A stretch of 64,000 bases of DNA from Microbacterium mitrae (GCF_008017445.1 NZ_VRSW01000002.1:62001-126000); one strand, 5' to 3'. Numbered from the stretch's first letter, positions 16,438-25,234 are shown. Made by a program: numbers and translations. Notes: generated by a model not told the origin, from the letters alone.

Positions 16438-17325
16438 ATGCCAGAAATACGCATGAAGGCCGTCATTCCAGCTGCCGGCCTCGGCACTCGCTTCCTCCCC
16501 GCGACGAAGGCGATGCCCAAGGAGATGCTGCCGGTTGTTGACAAGCCGGCCATTCAGTACGTGGTCGAAGAAGCGGTGCAAGCCGGGATCGAAGATGTTC
16601 TCGTCATCATCGGCCGCAACAAGAACTCGATCAGCGACCACTTCGACGCGATGCCGGAGTTGGAGACGAAGCTCATCGACAAGGGCGATGACGCTCGCCT
16701 GCGGCGTGTGCAGCACTCGTCTGATCTCGCTGACATCCACTTTGTTCGTCAGGGCGAGCCCAAGGGTCTCGGTCACGCGGTGCTGCGGGCCAAGGCTCAC
16801 GTTGGTAACTCCTCGTTCGCGGTGCTGCTGGGCGATGACCTCATTGACGAGCACAACCCGCTTCTGCCGTCGATGATCGCCGAGCACGAAAGCCGTGGCG
16901 CGAGCGTCATTGCGTTGATGGAGGTCGACCCCGACCACATCCACCTGTATGGCGCGGCCGCCGTTGAGCCCACCGACAACCCCGACGTGGTCAAGATCAC
17001 GGGCCTCGTTGAGAAGCCTGCGAAGGAAGAAGCGCCGTCGAACCTCGCGGTGATCGGTCGCTACGTGCTGAGCCCCGAGATTTTCGACATTCTTGAGGTC
17101 ACCGAGCCCGGTAAGGGCAATGAGATTCAGCTCACCGACGCGCTTCAGGTGCTGGCCACCGACGCCGACGGCCCGGGTGTCTACGGCGTGATCTTGCGCG
17201 GACGCCGCTACGACACCGGTGACCGCGTTGACTACATCAAGGCGATCGTTCAGCTTGCCGCTGACCGCGCCGATCTCGGCCCTGAGCTACGCCCGTGGCT
17301 CAAAGAATTCGCAGCAGACCTGTAG
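16438..17325 (+). CDS. galU: UTP-glucose-1-phosphate uridylyltransferase
   Basis: Makes UDP-glucose from UTP and glucose-1-phosphate for cell-wall and glycan synthesis. 295 residues. Nucleotide-binding N-terminus 'AVIPAAGLGTRFLPATKAMPKEMLP', sugar-phosphate region 'PKGLGHAVL', metal Asp in 'LLGDDLI', and 'VEKPAKEEAPSNLAVIGRYVLSP' match GalU closely. Probably leaderless (TAGGCT at 16426). The acetyltransferase gene starts seven bases after its stop. Confidence 0.95.
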   Translation: MPEIRMKAVIPAAGLGTRFLPATKAMPKEMLPVVDKPAIQYVVEEAVQAGIEDVLVIIGRNKNSISDHFDAMPELETKLIDKGDDARLRRVQHSSDLADIHFVRQGEPKGLGHAVLRAKAHVGNSSFAVLLGDDLIDEHNPLLPSMIAEHESRGASVIALMEVDPDHIHLYGAAAVEPTDNPDVVKITGLVEKPAKEEAPSNLAVIGRYVLSPEIFDILEVTEPGKGNEIQLTDALQVLATDADGPGVYGVILRGRRYDTGDRVDYIKAIVQLAADRADLGPELRPWLKEFAADL

Positions 17326-17331
17326 GCCGAA

Positions 17332-17940
17332 GTGGAGCCTCAGATCACGAGCCATCACGGCCCGATCACGCTCCGCTTGGTAAAACCCAAGGACGCCCGA
17401 GCGCTACAACACGAGCTCATGTCTAATCGGGCGTGGCTTTCCCCGTGGGAAGCCACGATCCCGGGCATGACATCGTCGTTTGACATGCGCTTGGGTGTTC
17501 GCCGTCTGCTGCAGCAATATCGCGACGGTCTGAGCGTTCCGTTCGTCATGGAATACAACGGTGAAATTGCCGGGCAGCTCAACATTTGGGGCGTCGCCCG
17601 CGGCTCGCTCTCCTCGGCCACGATCGGCTACTGGGTGTCAAAGCAGTTCGCAGGCAAGGGCGTCACCCCGACGTGTGTGGCGATGGCGACCGACATCGCG
17701 TTTCAGCAGTTGCGCCTACACCGCATGGAGATCTGCATCCGCCCCGAGAACAAGCCGAGCCTGCGCGTGGTGCAAAAGCTGGGGTTCCGCTACGAGGGCA
17801 TGCGCAAAAACTACATTCACATTGACGGTGACTGGCGCGATCACTACGCCTTCGCCCTCACCGCCGATGAGGTACCAGAAGGCGTGCTTCGTCGCTGGGT
17901 TTCTGGGCGCGCCCCCGAGTCAGCCGCCGCCATCGTTTAG
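17332..17940 (+). CDS. GNAT-family acetyltransferase (RimJ-like)
   Basis: 202 residues with the GNAT fold: 'ITLRLVKPKDARAL' at the start, acetyl-CoA loop region 'ISKQFAGKGVTPT'-like sequence ('GYWVSKQFAGKGVTP'), and 'NKPSLRVVQKLGFRYEGMRKNYIHIDG', typical of RimJ/RimL N-terminal alanine acetyltransferases of ribosomal proteins. The start is GTG at 17332, seven bases after the galU stop, so it is probably co-transcribed. The true substrate is unknown. Confidence 0.88.
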   Translation: MEPQITSHHGPITLRLVKPKDARALQHELMSNRAWLSPWEATIPGMTSSFDMRLGVRRLLQQYRDGLSVPFVMEYNGEIAGQLNIWGVARGSLSSATIGYWVSKQFAGKGVTPTCVAMATDIAFQQLRLHRMEICIRPENKPSLRVVQKLGFRYEGMRKNYIHIDGDWRDHYAFALTADEVPEGVLRRWVSGRAPESAAAIV

Positions 17941-18342
17941 CGGCGTTGCGGTTACCGGCGTTTTCGGCTCTTCGCGGCCGCGCGCCGACGTGAGAGCCGG
18001 AGATTCACGCCGGAGCAGGAGATTTTCGGGCAATCTCGCCTTCCGCGGTCGCAATCTCCTTCTCTCGCGTGCTGGTGCGGTGGGCCCGGGGGCGGAACGC
18101 GCGGGGCACCGAAGCGGAACGCGCGGGGGTGGAACCGGCATTCGGGGTTGGAAACACGAATCAGGCGGCAGGCGCGGGGCGGCAGTCATGGTTCCGGAAC
18201 CAGGGTTGCGGCCACGAAACTGGCCTGCGAAACGCCGTCGCGGAGCGTTTTTGACACCCGGAGCTTGAATCTGAGCTTGAACCTTCACGTTTGCGCGTGT
18301 TCGATGCGGGAATAGCGGCGATGTTCGCATACCGTAGTGCGC
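17941..18342. other. Intergenic region with a dispersed repeat and GGAACC-rich stretch
   Basis: No gene seen in about 400 bases. It holds one copy of the dyad repeat also found three times at 26.7-27.4 kb (17988-18072), followed by a G-rich stretch with repeated GGAAC(G/C) words. At the right end TACCGT (18330-18335) lies seven bases before the ATG at 18343 and is the likely -10 of that gene. Confidence 0.6.
17988..18072. repeat. Copy of the GGAGATT-CGCCG dyad repeat
   Basis: The order CGTGAG, GGAGATT..CGCCG, GGGCAATCTCG, GCGG..GCAATCTCC, CTCGCG parallels the hairpin repeats at 26757, 27028 and 27287 (CGTGAG, GGAGATTACGCCG, GGGCGATATCG, CGGCGTGATCTCC, GCCGCG). It is more diverged than those three are from one another. 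All four copies are followed by GGAACCAGGG-type words. Confidence 0.5.
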
Positions 18343-19362
18343 ATGGAGGGCCAAGTTCTTGGGGGAGGCGTCGTCGTACTGATTGCGGCGGCGCTGTGGT
18401 TGGTGTACCTCCTGCCCAGCTGGTACTCGCGTCATCAGTACAACGCGACCGAACGCAACGCCGTTCGCCTGAGTCAGGCGCTGCGCATTCTGGCCGAGAC
18501 GAGTGACCAGCCCGAAGAGCTTCGCGTAGACCTGCGTACGCGGTCCGCGCGCCGCCAGACCAAGCTGGCACGACAGGCTGAGGCCGAGCGTCAGAGCCTC
18601 GAAGAGGTAGCCGCGCGCGCCGAGGCCGACCGTGTGCGTGAAGAGGTTGAGTTCGAGAAGGAACGCGTGCGCAACAGCGCGCTTGAAGCTCGCGAGCAGC
18701 GCCGGGCCGATGAGGTCGCTCAGCGCGAACTCGCCAAGGCGCGCGCCGAAGCACAGCGCGCCCGCGCTAGCGCTGACGCCGCGGCCGAACACCAACGCCT
18801 TCGTGCCGAACTCCTGGCCGCGCGTAACGCCCCCGCTGTCATCGCCGCGCGTCAGGCGCGTGCCCGTCGCTCGGTTCGTCTCGCTGCGCTGAGCATCGTC
18901 GTGATCGGCATCGCAGCGCTGACCTTCGGCATCGTTTTCACGCAGGTCATGCTTGCCGTCGTCGGTGTATTGGCTGGCGTCGTTGGCGTTGCCGTGCTGC
19001 AGCGCATGTCGCGCGTTGCGCGTCGTGCCTTGCCGACGGTGGTGGCACCCGTTGTGGTTGAGGCCCCGCGCAAGCGCGTGTCGGTGCTGCACGATGAGCC
19101 GGCCCCGAAGTGGACGCCGCGCACCTTGCCGCAACCGTTGACCACGGTCGCCGGCTCCCGCGCCGCCGCGGCACAAGACGCGCAGGACGCCCGCGAGGCG
19201 CTCCGCCGTGCCGCCCTTGAAGAGGCTGCACGACAGAAGGCGGCCGAGCAGGCGCCGGTGCGAATCGACACCGCACGCCCGGCGGCAGCGGCCCCCGCGA
19301 TGGACGACGCCGCCATCGAGGCACACGTTCGTCAGCTACTCGCCAGCCGCGCCGCAAGCTGA
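18343..19362 (+). CDS. Hypothetical membrane protein with long charged coiled-coil region
   Basis: About 339 residues. A membrane helix near the N-terminus (about 5-22, 'GGGVVVLIAAALWLVYLLPSW') is followed by a motif conserved in actinobacterial homologues ('YNATERNAVRLSQALRILAET') and by about 110 residues of Glu/Arg/Ala-rich coiled coil. A two-helix membrane hairpin (about 180-225) and an Ala-rich tail follow. The topology suggests a cytoplasmic coiled coil held between membrane anchors. The function is unknown. The ATG at 18343 follows a -10-like TACCGT by seven bases; a GTG at 18337 is also in frame. Confidence 0.72.
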   Translation: MEGQVLGGGVVVLIAAALWLVYLLPSWYSRHQYNATERNAVRLSQALRILAETSDQPEELRVDLRTRSARRQTKLARQAEAERQSLEEVAARAEADRVREEVEFEKERVRNSALEAREQRRADEVAQRELAKARAEAQRARASADAAAEHQRLRAELLAARNAPAVIAARQARARRSVRLAALSIVVIGIAALTFGIVFTQVMLAVVGVLAGVVGVAVLQRMSRVARRALPTVVAPVVVEAPRKRVSVLHDEPAPKWTPRTLPQPLTTVAGSRAAAAQDAQDAREALRRAALEEAARQKAAEQAPVRIDTARPAAAAPAMDDAAIEAHVRQLLASRAAS

Positions 19363-19435
19363 ACCGCTCATCGGCGAGCGCCCCGCGCTTCATGGTTCCG
19401 CCCACCGCGTGCAGAGGATAGGGTTGGTGCAGTCA

Positions 19436-19508
19436 GGGCCTGTAGCGCAGTTGGTAGCGCGCCTCGTTCGCATCGAGGAGGTCAGGGGTTCGATTCCCCT
19501 CAGGTCCA
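19436..19508 (+). tRNA. tRNA-Ala (anticodon CGC)
   Basis: Full cloverleaf: acceptor GGGCCTG/CAGGTCC, D-arm GCGC...GCGC, anticodon stem CCTCG/CGAGG around TTCGCAT (anticodon CGC), T-arm AGGGG-TTCGATT-CCCCT. CCA is encoded directly after the discriminator A (19509-19511). Confidence 0.97.
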
Positions 19509-19526
19509 CCACCTACGCAGGGGGCG

Positions 19527-20180
19527 ATGATGGTGAATGAAATGTGGCCTGGGGTTATCGATACCACCCAGCTCAGTGGGACTCACGTTGCCGCCGTCAA
19601 CCGCATGTCTGACGCGGCGAAGAGCGGAACCTGGGGCGAGGTTGTTGAGATCATCAACTCATCGTCCTGGATCTCCGCCAACCAATGGCGAATCGAAGGC
19701 CGTTCGTGGTTTGCGCCGCTGCATCAGGCGGCGTGGCACGGCGCACCCGTCGAGGTCGCGAGCCGCCTGATTGAGCTCGGCGGCTGGCGGTCGTTGCGAG
19801 ATGCGGAGGGCAAACGCCCCATCGACATTGCCGAAGAACGTGGTCACACTCATCTTCGTGAGGTGCTTGCCGTGGCCGATCCGACTCCAGTGGAGCAACT
19901 CCGGTATGCGGCCTGGGATCAACACCTGAGTGAGCTGATTGCCTCGCGCACGCAGTTGATGGATCCGGTAGCGATCAGGCCCGTGCAGACCGAGGTGATC
20001 GTCGCCGAAAACCTTGACCTGCTGTCGTTCTTGTATCCCGGTATGTACGGCGGTTTCACGATGTCGGTGCACCGCCTCCGCCTCTTTGTCGAGAGCTCGA
20101 GCCGCGTGGCCGGAGGTTCGGGTCAGGCGCACGTCATCACTGAGGGTGGCTGCGTGCTCGTCGAAGAAGGTTTCGTTTAG
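19527..20180 (+). CDS. Ankyrin-repeat protein
   Basis: 217 residues. Two ankyrin-like repeats are visible at about 60-115 ('FAPLHQAAWHGAPVEVASRLIELGGWRSLRDAEGKRPIDIAEERGHTHLREVL'-type pattern). A C-terminal domain ('QTEVIVAENLDLLSFLYPGMYGGFTMSVHRLRLFVESSSRVAGG') without a known name follows. There is no signal peptide. The gene starts 16 bases after tRNA-Ala and may share its transcript. Ankyrin proteins bind other proteins; the partner is unknown. Confidence 0.78.
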   Translation: MMVNEMWPGVIDTTQLSGTHVAAVNRMSDAAKSGTWGEVVEIINSSSWISANQWRIEGRSWFAPLHQAAWHGAPVEVASRLIELGGWRSLRDAEGKRPIDIAEERGHTHLREVLAVADPTPVEQLRYAAWDQHLSELIASRTQLMDPVAIRPVQTEVIVAENLDLLSFLYPGMYGGFTMSVHRLRLFVESSSRVAGGSGQAHVITEGGCVLVEEGFV

Positions 20181-20261
20181 CCCCGACGTCACGGCATACA
20201 AGGGCCCAGACGCCACACATTGGGCCGCTTCGTGACGGGCGACCCAACGTGTGATCACGCC

Positions 20262-20843
20262 TTACGCGGCCTTCGCCACCTGGGCGTCGAGCTTGGCGAT
20301 GAGAGCCTCGCCGAGCGCGCGAACGGCGTCGCCATCGCGGGCAACGACCGCGTCTGCATCGCCGAGCGACCACTCGGGGGTGTAGTCGGTCTGCTTGATC
20401 GTGAATGACACGTCGGTGTCGATCAGGTCGTTGCCGATGAACTTCAGCACCTGGCGGAGCTGCGCGGCCGAAGCCAAACCGCCGTGGCCGCCGTAGCTGA
20501 TGATTGCGCTCGGACGGTTCTTCCACTCGGCGTAGATGTAGTCGATTGCGTTTTTCAGCGCGGCCGGGTAGCCGGCGTTGTACTGCGGTGTGACGAAGAC
20601 GACAGCGTCGCTGTCGGCGATCATCTTCGCCCACGCAATCGTGTGTGCGTTTTGGTACTGATTCATACCGGCCATCAAAGGCTCATCCAGCATGGGCAGA
20701 GCGATTTCGGCGAGATCGAGAATCTGAACGTCGGCGTGCGTGCTGTCACGCAACACGGTGGCCACAGAGTCGGCGATTTGTCGGCCAATGCGAACGGGGC
20801 GCGCGCTGCCGACGATGATGCTGATGACGGGGGTGGTAGACAA
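20262..20843 (-). CDS. NADPH-dependent FMN reductase family protein
   Basis: 193-residue flavodoxin-fold flavoprotein. The phosphate-binding loop 'GSARPVRIGRQIADSV' binds FMN, and 'TPQYNAGYPAALKNAIDYIYAEWKNRP' is the conserved dimer/flavin segment. 'ISYGGHGGLASAAQLRQVL' is also typical. Members reduce FMN, quinones, azo dyes or chromate with NADPH; the physiological substrate cannot be told from sequence. It stands alone, with a likely ribosome site GAAAGGGAAG just upstream. Confidence 0.9.
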   Translation of the reverse strand: MSTTPVISIIVGSARPVRIGRQIADSVATVLRDSTHADVQILDLAEIALPMLDEPLMAGMNQYQNAHTIAWAKMIADSDAVVFVTPQYNAGYPAALKNAIDYIYAEWKNRPSAIISYGGHGGLASAAQLRQVLKFIGNDLIDTDVSFTIKQTDYTPEWSLGDADAVVARDGDAVRALGEALIAKLDAQVAKAA

Positions 20844-20985
20844 GGCTTCCCTTTCGTGAGTGTATTCACGTGCACGAAACCGAGGGGTGCCGCGAAGTAT
20901 TCCCGCGTCTGCTGCGTCCTATCCATCAGTTGTTTGCGGAGGGTGTGTATGCGTTCGGCGAGGCCGCTGCGACCACGCGAGGCCG

Positions 20986-21378
20986 TTACGACAGCGCGAT
21001 ACCAATCCCCAGTGCGATAACGCCGAGTAGCGGAACCACGCCCTGCTTGAGTGCTGCGCTGCGCTTGGAGGGGCTGGATGCGAAGAGAACGAGCGCAGCG
21101 GCCGCCATGGAGCCAGCCCCGGTGAAGACAAGCGTCGCACCGACAGCAGTGTTTCCGAGAGCCATGAAGACAATGCCCGCGGCGACGGCAATCGCGAGAA
21201 ACAGATTGTAGAAGCCCTGGTTAAACGCCAGCGGTTGCGTGACCTTCGCCTCTTCTGCGGTGGTTCCGAAGGTGGCACGTGCCGCCTTGCCCGTCCAGGC
21301 GACGGACTCCAGGTAGAAGATGTAGACGTGAAGGAGCGCCGCCAACCCGGCAAGCACGAGACCCGCAATAATCACCAT
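20986..21378 (-). CDS. DUF1304 family membrane protein
   Basis: 130 residues and four predicted membrane helices. The start 'MVIIAGLVLAGLAALLHVYIFYLESVAW' is the DUF1304 signature, followed by 'TQPLAFNQGFYNLFLAI'. The ATG at 21378 has GGAACGGAG upstream and gives the family length; an in-frame ATG at 21435 would add 19 non-conserved residues. The function is unknown. Confidence 0.85.
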   Translation of the reverse strand: MVIIAGLVLAGLAALLHVYIFYLESVAWTGKAARATFGTTAEEAKVTQPLAFNQGFYNLFLAIAVAAGIVFMALGNTAVGATLVFTGAGSMAAAALVLFASSPSKRSAALKQGVVPLLGVIALGIGIALS

Positions 21379-21477
21379 GAACTCCGTTCCGGGCGCCCGC
21401 ATCAATGTGGCGTTGGTCGAATCATACCGGAGCACGGCCCCGAGGCCGCGAGCAACCGTGTAGGCGGCGCGGTGGTG

Positions 21478-21771
21478 TTAGGCGCGGGACGGATCCGTCG
21501 CCGCGCCATCCAGCCACAGGGTGTCGCTCGCGTCGGCGTGGGTTCCGCCGCTACCCACGTGCTTGGAGCTGATTCGCGGCCCCTTCGTGATCACGTGAAC
21601 AATCGCCATGCCATGGCCGCGACCCAAGCCGTAGTCTTCGGCCAGCCACGCGAGAATCGGGGTTGCCTTGGTCTCGGGGCCGAAACCTCGTTCATTCGCC
21701 AGCGTGATCAACTGGCGCGGCGTGAGGCCGGTTTTCGTCTCGACCGCGTCAAGATATGCCTGAAATGACAT
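21478..21771 (-). CDS. DUF4287 domain protein
   Basis: 97 residues. It begins with 'MSFQAYLDAVETKTGLTPRQL' and continues with 'ILAWLAEDYGLGRGHGMAIVHVI', matching the small DUF4287 family, sometimes fused to DUF5655. The start is the ATG at 21771, which lies inside the end of the upstream membrane-protein gene (23-base overlap), so the two are probably co-translated. The tail 'KHVGSGGTHADASDTLWLDG' is typical. The biochemical role is unknown. Confidence 0.82.
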   Translation of the reverse strand: MSFQAYLDAVETKTGLTPRQLITLANERGFGPETKATPILAWLAEDYGLGRGHGMAIVHVITKGPRISSKHVGSGGTHADASDTLWLDGAATDPSRA

Positions 21772-22414
21772 GCGACTCCTTGGGCTCGCGAATGGGTGGC
21801 GAATCGACCGTCGGCTCGTTGTGAACGGCGAGGACGGCGGCGAGGGCGATGGCGAGCATACCAAACACCGTGATCGTCCAGGCAGACGCTGTGATGAGCC
21901 AGAACGTGGGATTGACGAACTCGGGGGAGAGGATCGGCGTTGACATCACAATCAGCTCAACCACCCGGCTGACGATGATGGCCGTTACAGCGGCGACGAT
22001 CACATTGCGGTAGGCGCGGCCAATGCGCCGGCTGCGGCTCACCGCCCACGCCAAAGCGGCAAGGCCGATGAGTGTCGCGGCCTCGAACAAGAACGTTGCC
22101 GCAGTAAACCAGGCGGGTGGCGGCAGCACGATGAACTGCGCCCACACGGTTTGCCCGATGACGCCGATGGCAATAAGCGCCGCTCCTGCCCACGCCGCCT
22201 GCCGGTCGGCCAGCATGGCGCGCGGTTCACCAGCGTCACGAACAAAGAGGATGATCGCCGCGATCACCAGCACATCTACGATGACGGGGAACCAGGCAAA
22301 GCCGGTGAATAGTCGGAGTTGCGAGTCGGCGGCAGACAGCATTGCCGCGCACGCGAGTGCGGTGCCGCCCCACACCCAGCGGTCACGAGATATGGTCAAA
22401 ATACGTGGTTCCAT
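21749..22414 (-). CDS. Hypothetical six-helix membrane protein
   Basis: 221 residues with six hydrophobic helices spread evenly (about 13-30, 41-58, 74-92, 106-124, 139-158, 172-195) and a short polar C-terminus. It has no motif I can assign. Its 3' end overlaps the DUF4287 gene, which suggests a two-gene operon. Confidence 0.68.
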   Translation of the reverse strand: MEPRILTISRDRWVWGGTALACAAMLSAADSQLRLFTGFAWFPVIVDVLVIAAIILFVRDAGEPRAMLADRQAAWAGAALIAIGVIGQTVWAQFIVLPPPAWFTAATFLFEAATLIGLAALAWAVSRSRRIGRAYRNVIVAAVTAIIVSRVVELIVMSTPILSPEFVNPTFWLITASAWTITVFGMLAIALAAVLAVHNEPTVDSPPIREPKESHVISGIS

Positions 22415-22561
22415 GGCTACCCTCCTGCACCTGGATCGCTGTTGTCAGCGCCTCGCATATTGCTCAGTATCCTTTCATAGGCCGCTCCGCCTGGCTAGTG
22501 CCCTCGCCGCCGCGCCCCAATCCCACGTGCCGTCTCGAACCGAAGGCGATAGCGTAGGCGC

Positions 22562-23548
22562 ATGCGATTCGGTGCGTTTGTTCCTCAGGGTTGGCGATTC
22601 GATCTGGTTGGCATCGCGCCCGCCCAGCAGTGGCAGGCGATGAGCGACGTTGCCACTCACCTCGATGGCGGCGCGTGGGAGTCGCTCTGGGTGTACGACC
22701 ACTTTCACACGACCCCCGTGGCAAGTCACGAAGCAACGCACGAGGCGTGGACCCTCATGAGCGCGTTCGCGGCGTCGACCAGTCGCATCCGGCTCGGCCA
22801 GATGTGCACGTGCATGGGCTACCGCAATCCGGCCTACCTCGCCAAGGTTGCCGCGACCGTCGATATCATCTCCGGCGGCCGCACCGAGATGGGCATTGGT
22901 GGCGGCTGGTACGAGCACGAGTGGCGCGCGTACGGATACGGGTTTCCCGAGATTCCGCAGCGGCTGGGCATGCTGCGCGAGGGCGTCGACATCATGAGCC
23001 AGGCCTGGCGCACGGGTTCCGCGACGCTGAGCGGTAAGTACTTTCAGGTCGATGGGGCGATTGTTGAGCCGCGACCGTTGCAGGCGGGCGGAATTCCGCT
23101 GTGGATTGCCGGCGGTGGCGAGAAGGTGACGCTGAAGATTGCCGCCCGGGTCGCTCAGTACACAAATTTCACCGGCACGCTGGAGGAGTTTGATCACAAG
23201 AGCACTGTGCTTCGTCAGCACTGCGACGCGATTGGGCGTCCCTTCGAGCAGATCACCCGTTCGTCGAACTTCAACACCATCGTCGGTGAGACCGAGGGCG
23301 AGGCCGCCGAGCGACTCGACACGGTGATGGCCCGGCTCACCCCGCATGTCGGCGAGGCGCGTGCCGAGCGGATCCGCGCTGAGTACGAAAATTCCCCGGG
23401 CTACGGAACCATTGAGCAGGTTGCTGAGCGTCTCGCCGAGCGCCAGGCGCACGGCTTGGGCTACGCCATCCACTACTTTCCGGAAATGGCATACGACCGA
23501 TCCGGCGTCGAGCTGTTCGAGCGTTCCGTGATGCGTGAACTGAGCTAG
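22562..23548 (+). CDS. LLM-class F420-dependent oxidoreductase
   Basis: 328-residue luciferase-like monooxygenase-fold protein. It starts 'MRFGAFVPQGWRFDL' and contains 'WESLWVYDHFHT', 'STSRIRLGQMCTCMGYRNPAYLAKVAATVDIISGGR' and 'GIGGGWYEHEWRAYGYGFP', the pattern of actinobacterial TIGR-type F420-dependent enzymes. The substrate is unknown. Probably leaderless: TAGCGT (22550-22555) ends six bases before the ATG. Confidence 0.9.
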   Translation: MRFGAFVPQGWRFDLVGIAPAQQWQAMSDVATHLDGGAWESLWVYDHFHTTPVASHEATHEAWTLMSAFAASTSRIRLGQMCTCMGYRNPAYLAKVAATVDIISGGRTEMGIGGGWYEHEWRAYGYGFPEIPQRLGMLREGVDIMSQAWRTGSATLSGKYFQVDGAIVEPRPLQAGGIPLWIAGGGEKVTLKIAARVAQYTNFTGTLEEFDHKSTVLRQHCDAIGRPFEQITRSSNFNTIVGETEGEAAERLDTVMARLTPHVGEARAERIRAEYENSPGYGTIEQVAERLAERQAHGLGYAIHYFPEMAYDRSGVELFERSVMRELS

Positions 23549-23595
23549 GCGGACTCCCAGGCAATACCCGGGGGAGGTATCCCTAGGATGGGGTC

Positions 23596-24228
23596 ATGGC
23601 TCGATCCTCACGTGTACTGCTGACCGCCTTTCTCGCCATGGTGACGGCCGTGTCTCTCACGGCTTGCGCACCCGCCACCGAGAGCGTCGGAGAGGGTGCG
23701 GCGCCGAGTTCTGCGCCGACGGCCGACGCGAGCCCAAACATTGAACCGGCCGACACCTTTCTCGAACGACACGGGCTCGCGGGTCTCAGCGCCACCGACG
23801 TGATTGAGACGCTTGAGGCGATGCCGGTCGCCGAGCGCCCCGCGAACCTCCTCGCCTCGGTGCGCCCGGATGAGGTGGTACTCACCGATGACGAGAACAA
23901 CCAGGCGAGCATGCCGCTCCCAGACGATCAGTTCTACGTCTCCATCGCGCCCTACGCGTCACAGACTCATGATTGCTTCTTTCACAGCCTGACCACGTGC
24001 CGTGGCGAGCTCGCGAACGAATCCGTGCAGATCACCATCACCGCCGCTGACGGCACCGAACTTGCCGCCGGAACCTACACGACCAACGACAACGGATTCG
24101 TCGGACTGTGGTTGCCGCGCGATATCGCCGGAACCATCACGATCACCGCGGGAGAGCGCACGGTCTCAGCACCGATCGCCACCGGAGTGGACGATCCGAC
24201 CTGCATCACCACGTTGCAGCTGACCTAG
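23596..24228 (+). CDS. cueP: CueP-family copper-binding lipoprotein
   Basis: 210 residues. The lipoprotein signal peptide ends in the lipobox 'LTAC' (Cys about 23), followed by a Ser/Ala-rich linker. The CueP domain shows 'FLERHGLAGLSATDVIETL', 'ASVRPDEVVLTDDEN', 'FYVSIAPYASQTHDCFFHSLTTCRGEL' and 'NGFVGLWLPRD', with a third conserved Cys near the end ('DDPTC'). In Salmonella, CueP is the periplasmic copper store that supports copper tolerance and delivers copper to SodC; here it would be anchored outside the membrane. Leaderless: TAGGAT (23584-23589) lies six bases before the ATG. No copper pump is adjacent. Confidence 0.9.
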   Translation: MARSSRVLLTAFLAMVTAVSLTACAPATESVGEGAAPSSAPTADASPNIEPADTFLERHGLAGLSATDVIETLEAMPVAERPANLLASVRPDEVVLTDDENNQASMPLPDDQFYVSIAPYASQTHDCFFHSLTTCRGELANESVQITITAADGTELAAGTYTTNDNGFVGLWLPRDIAGTITITAGERTVSAPIATGVDDPTCITTLQLT

Positions 24229-24295
24229 CGCGACCGCCGGCTTGCGCAAGTCACGACCGGAGCGCCGCCCGTAGCGATACCCGGTCGCCCGCGGG

Positions 24296-25234
24296 CTATG
24301 CCCGATCGGCCTTGCTAACCGCGTCGGTCAGCGCCTGCACCTGTGCGCGGAGTGCCGCGAGCTCCCGCATCACCTCAGACTCACCAAACGTGACGTGATG
24401 GGAGTGTTCGTGCCTCTCGCTGGGCACAATGCCTTCACCCGCCGCCATTCCGTTTGCGGCTGCGGACGCGCCCGCCACAGCCGTGGTTCCGCGGCGCTCG
24501 GCGTCATGCTCCTCGGCGGCGTGTTCGTTGCTGGCGTCGAGCCCCTGCATCGCATCGACGATGACGGCTATAAAGAGGTTGAGCACCGTGAGGGCGCTGA
24601 TGAGCACGAACGGAACGAAGAACGCCGGCGCCCACGGGTCAACGGTCATGATCCTGCGCACCTGATCAGACCAGCCATCGAGCGTCATGATTTGAAAGAG
24701 CGAGAACAGGGTCGAGCCCAGATCACCGTACTCGGCCGGGAAGTTCTTACCGAACAGCATCGTCGCCATGACCGCGCCGACGTAGAAAATGATGCCCAGC
24801 AGCGCGGCGATCGAAGCGATGCCGGGTACGGCCCGAACCAATGCATCGACGACGCGGCGCAGCGACGGCACGATCGAAATCAGGCGCAACACGCGCAACA
24901 CGCGCAGTGCGCGCAACACTGCGAGGCCATCCGCCCCGGGAATCAGGGCGATGCCGACGATCACGAAGTCGAACACGTTCCACGCGCTGCGGAAGAAGCC
25001 GAGCCCCTGGCCATACAGCTTGAGGGCGATTTCGACGATAAAGATCCACAGGCAGATCTTGTCGAGGAGGTGCAGTGTCGCCCCATAGTTCTGCATGAGG
25101 GAGTGCACCGTCTCCAAGCCGAGCACGATGGCGTTGATGACGATCACCACAAGGATCACGTTTTGAACGGTTTTCGATGTCACAAAGTCGTTGACTGACT
25201 TGCGGCTGTACCACGGCGCGCGTGATGACGTCAT
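24296..25234 (-). CDS. Voltage-gated cation channel (BacNav/Cav type) with TLDGWSD filter
   Basis: 312 residues, one six-helix subunit of a tetrameric channel. S1-S3 occupy about 20-105. S4 carries regularly spaced arginines ('LRALRVLRVLRLISIVPSLRR'), followed by the S4-S5 linker and S5. The pore helix and filter read 'FQIMTLDGWSD', and S6 is 'ISALTVLNLFIAVIVDAMQ'. The C-terminus has a His-rich linker ('ERHEHSHHV') and a short coiled coil ('ELAALRAQVQALTDAV') as in NaChBac relatives. The filter differs from the sodium-type TLESWS by Asp-Gly plus a following Asp, which favours calcium (see findings). Confidence 0.9.
   Translation of the reverse strand: MTSSRAPWYSRKSVNDFVTSKTVQNVILVVIVINAIVLGLETVHSLMQNYGATLHLLDKICLWIFIVEIALKLYGQGLGFFRSAWNVFDFVIVGIALIPGADGLAVLRALRVLRVLRLISIVPSLRRVVDALVRAVPGIASIAALLGIIFYVGAVMATMLFGKNFPAEYGDLGSTLFSLFQIMTLDGWSDQVRRIMTVDPWAPAFFVPFVLISALTVLNLFIAVIVDAMQGLDASNEHAAEEHDAERRGTTAVAGASAAANGMAAGEGIVPSERHEHSHHVTFGESEVMRELAALRAQVQALTDAVSKADRA

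Noticed and set aside
19436-20180. Genomic island at tRNA-Ala with the ankyrin gene as cargo
   Set aside because: The tRNA is intact, there is no att repeat or integrase, and flanking genes look like normal core genes.
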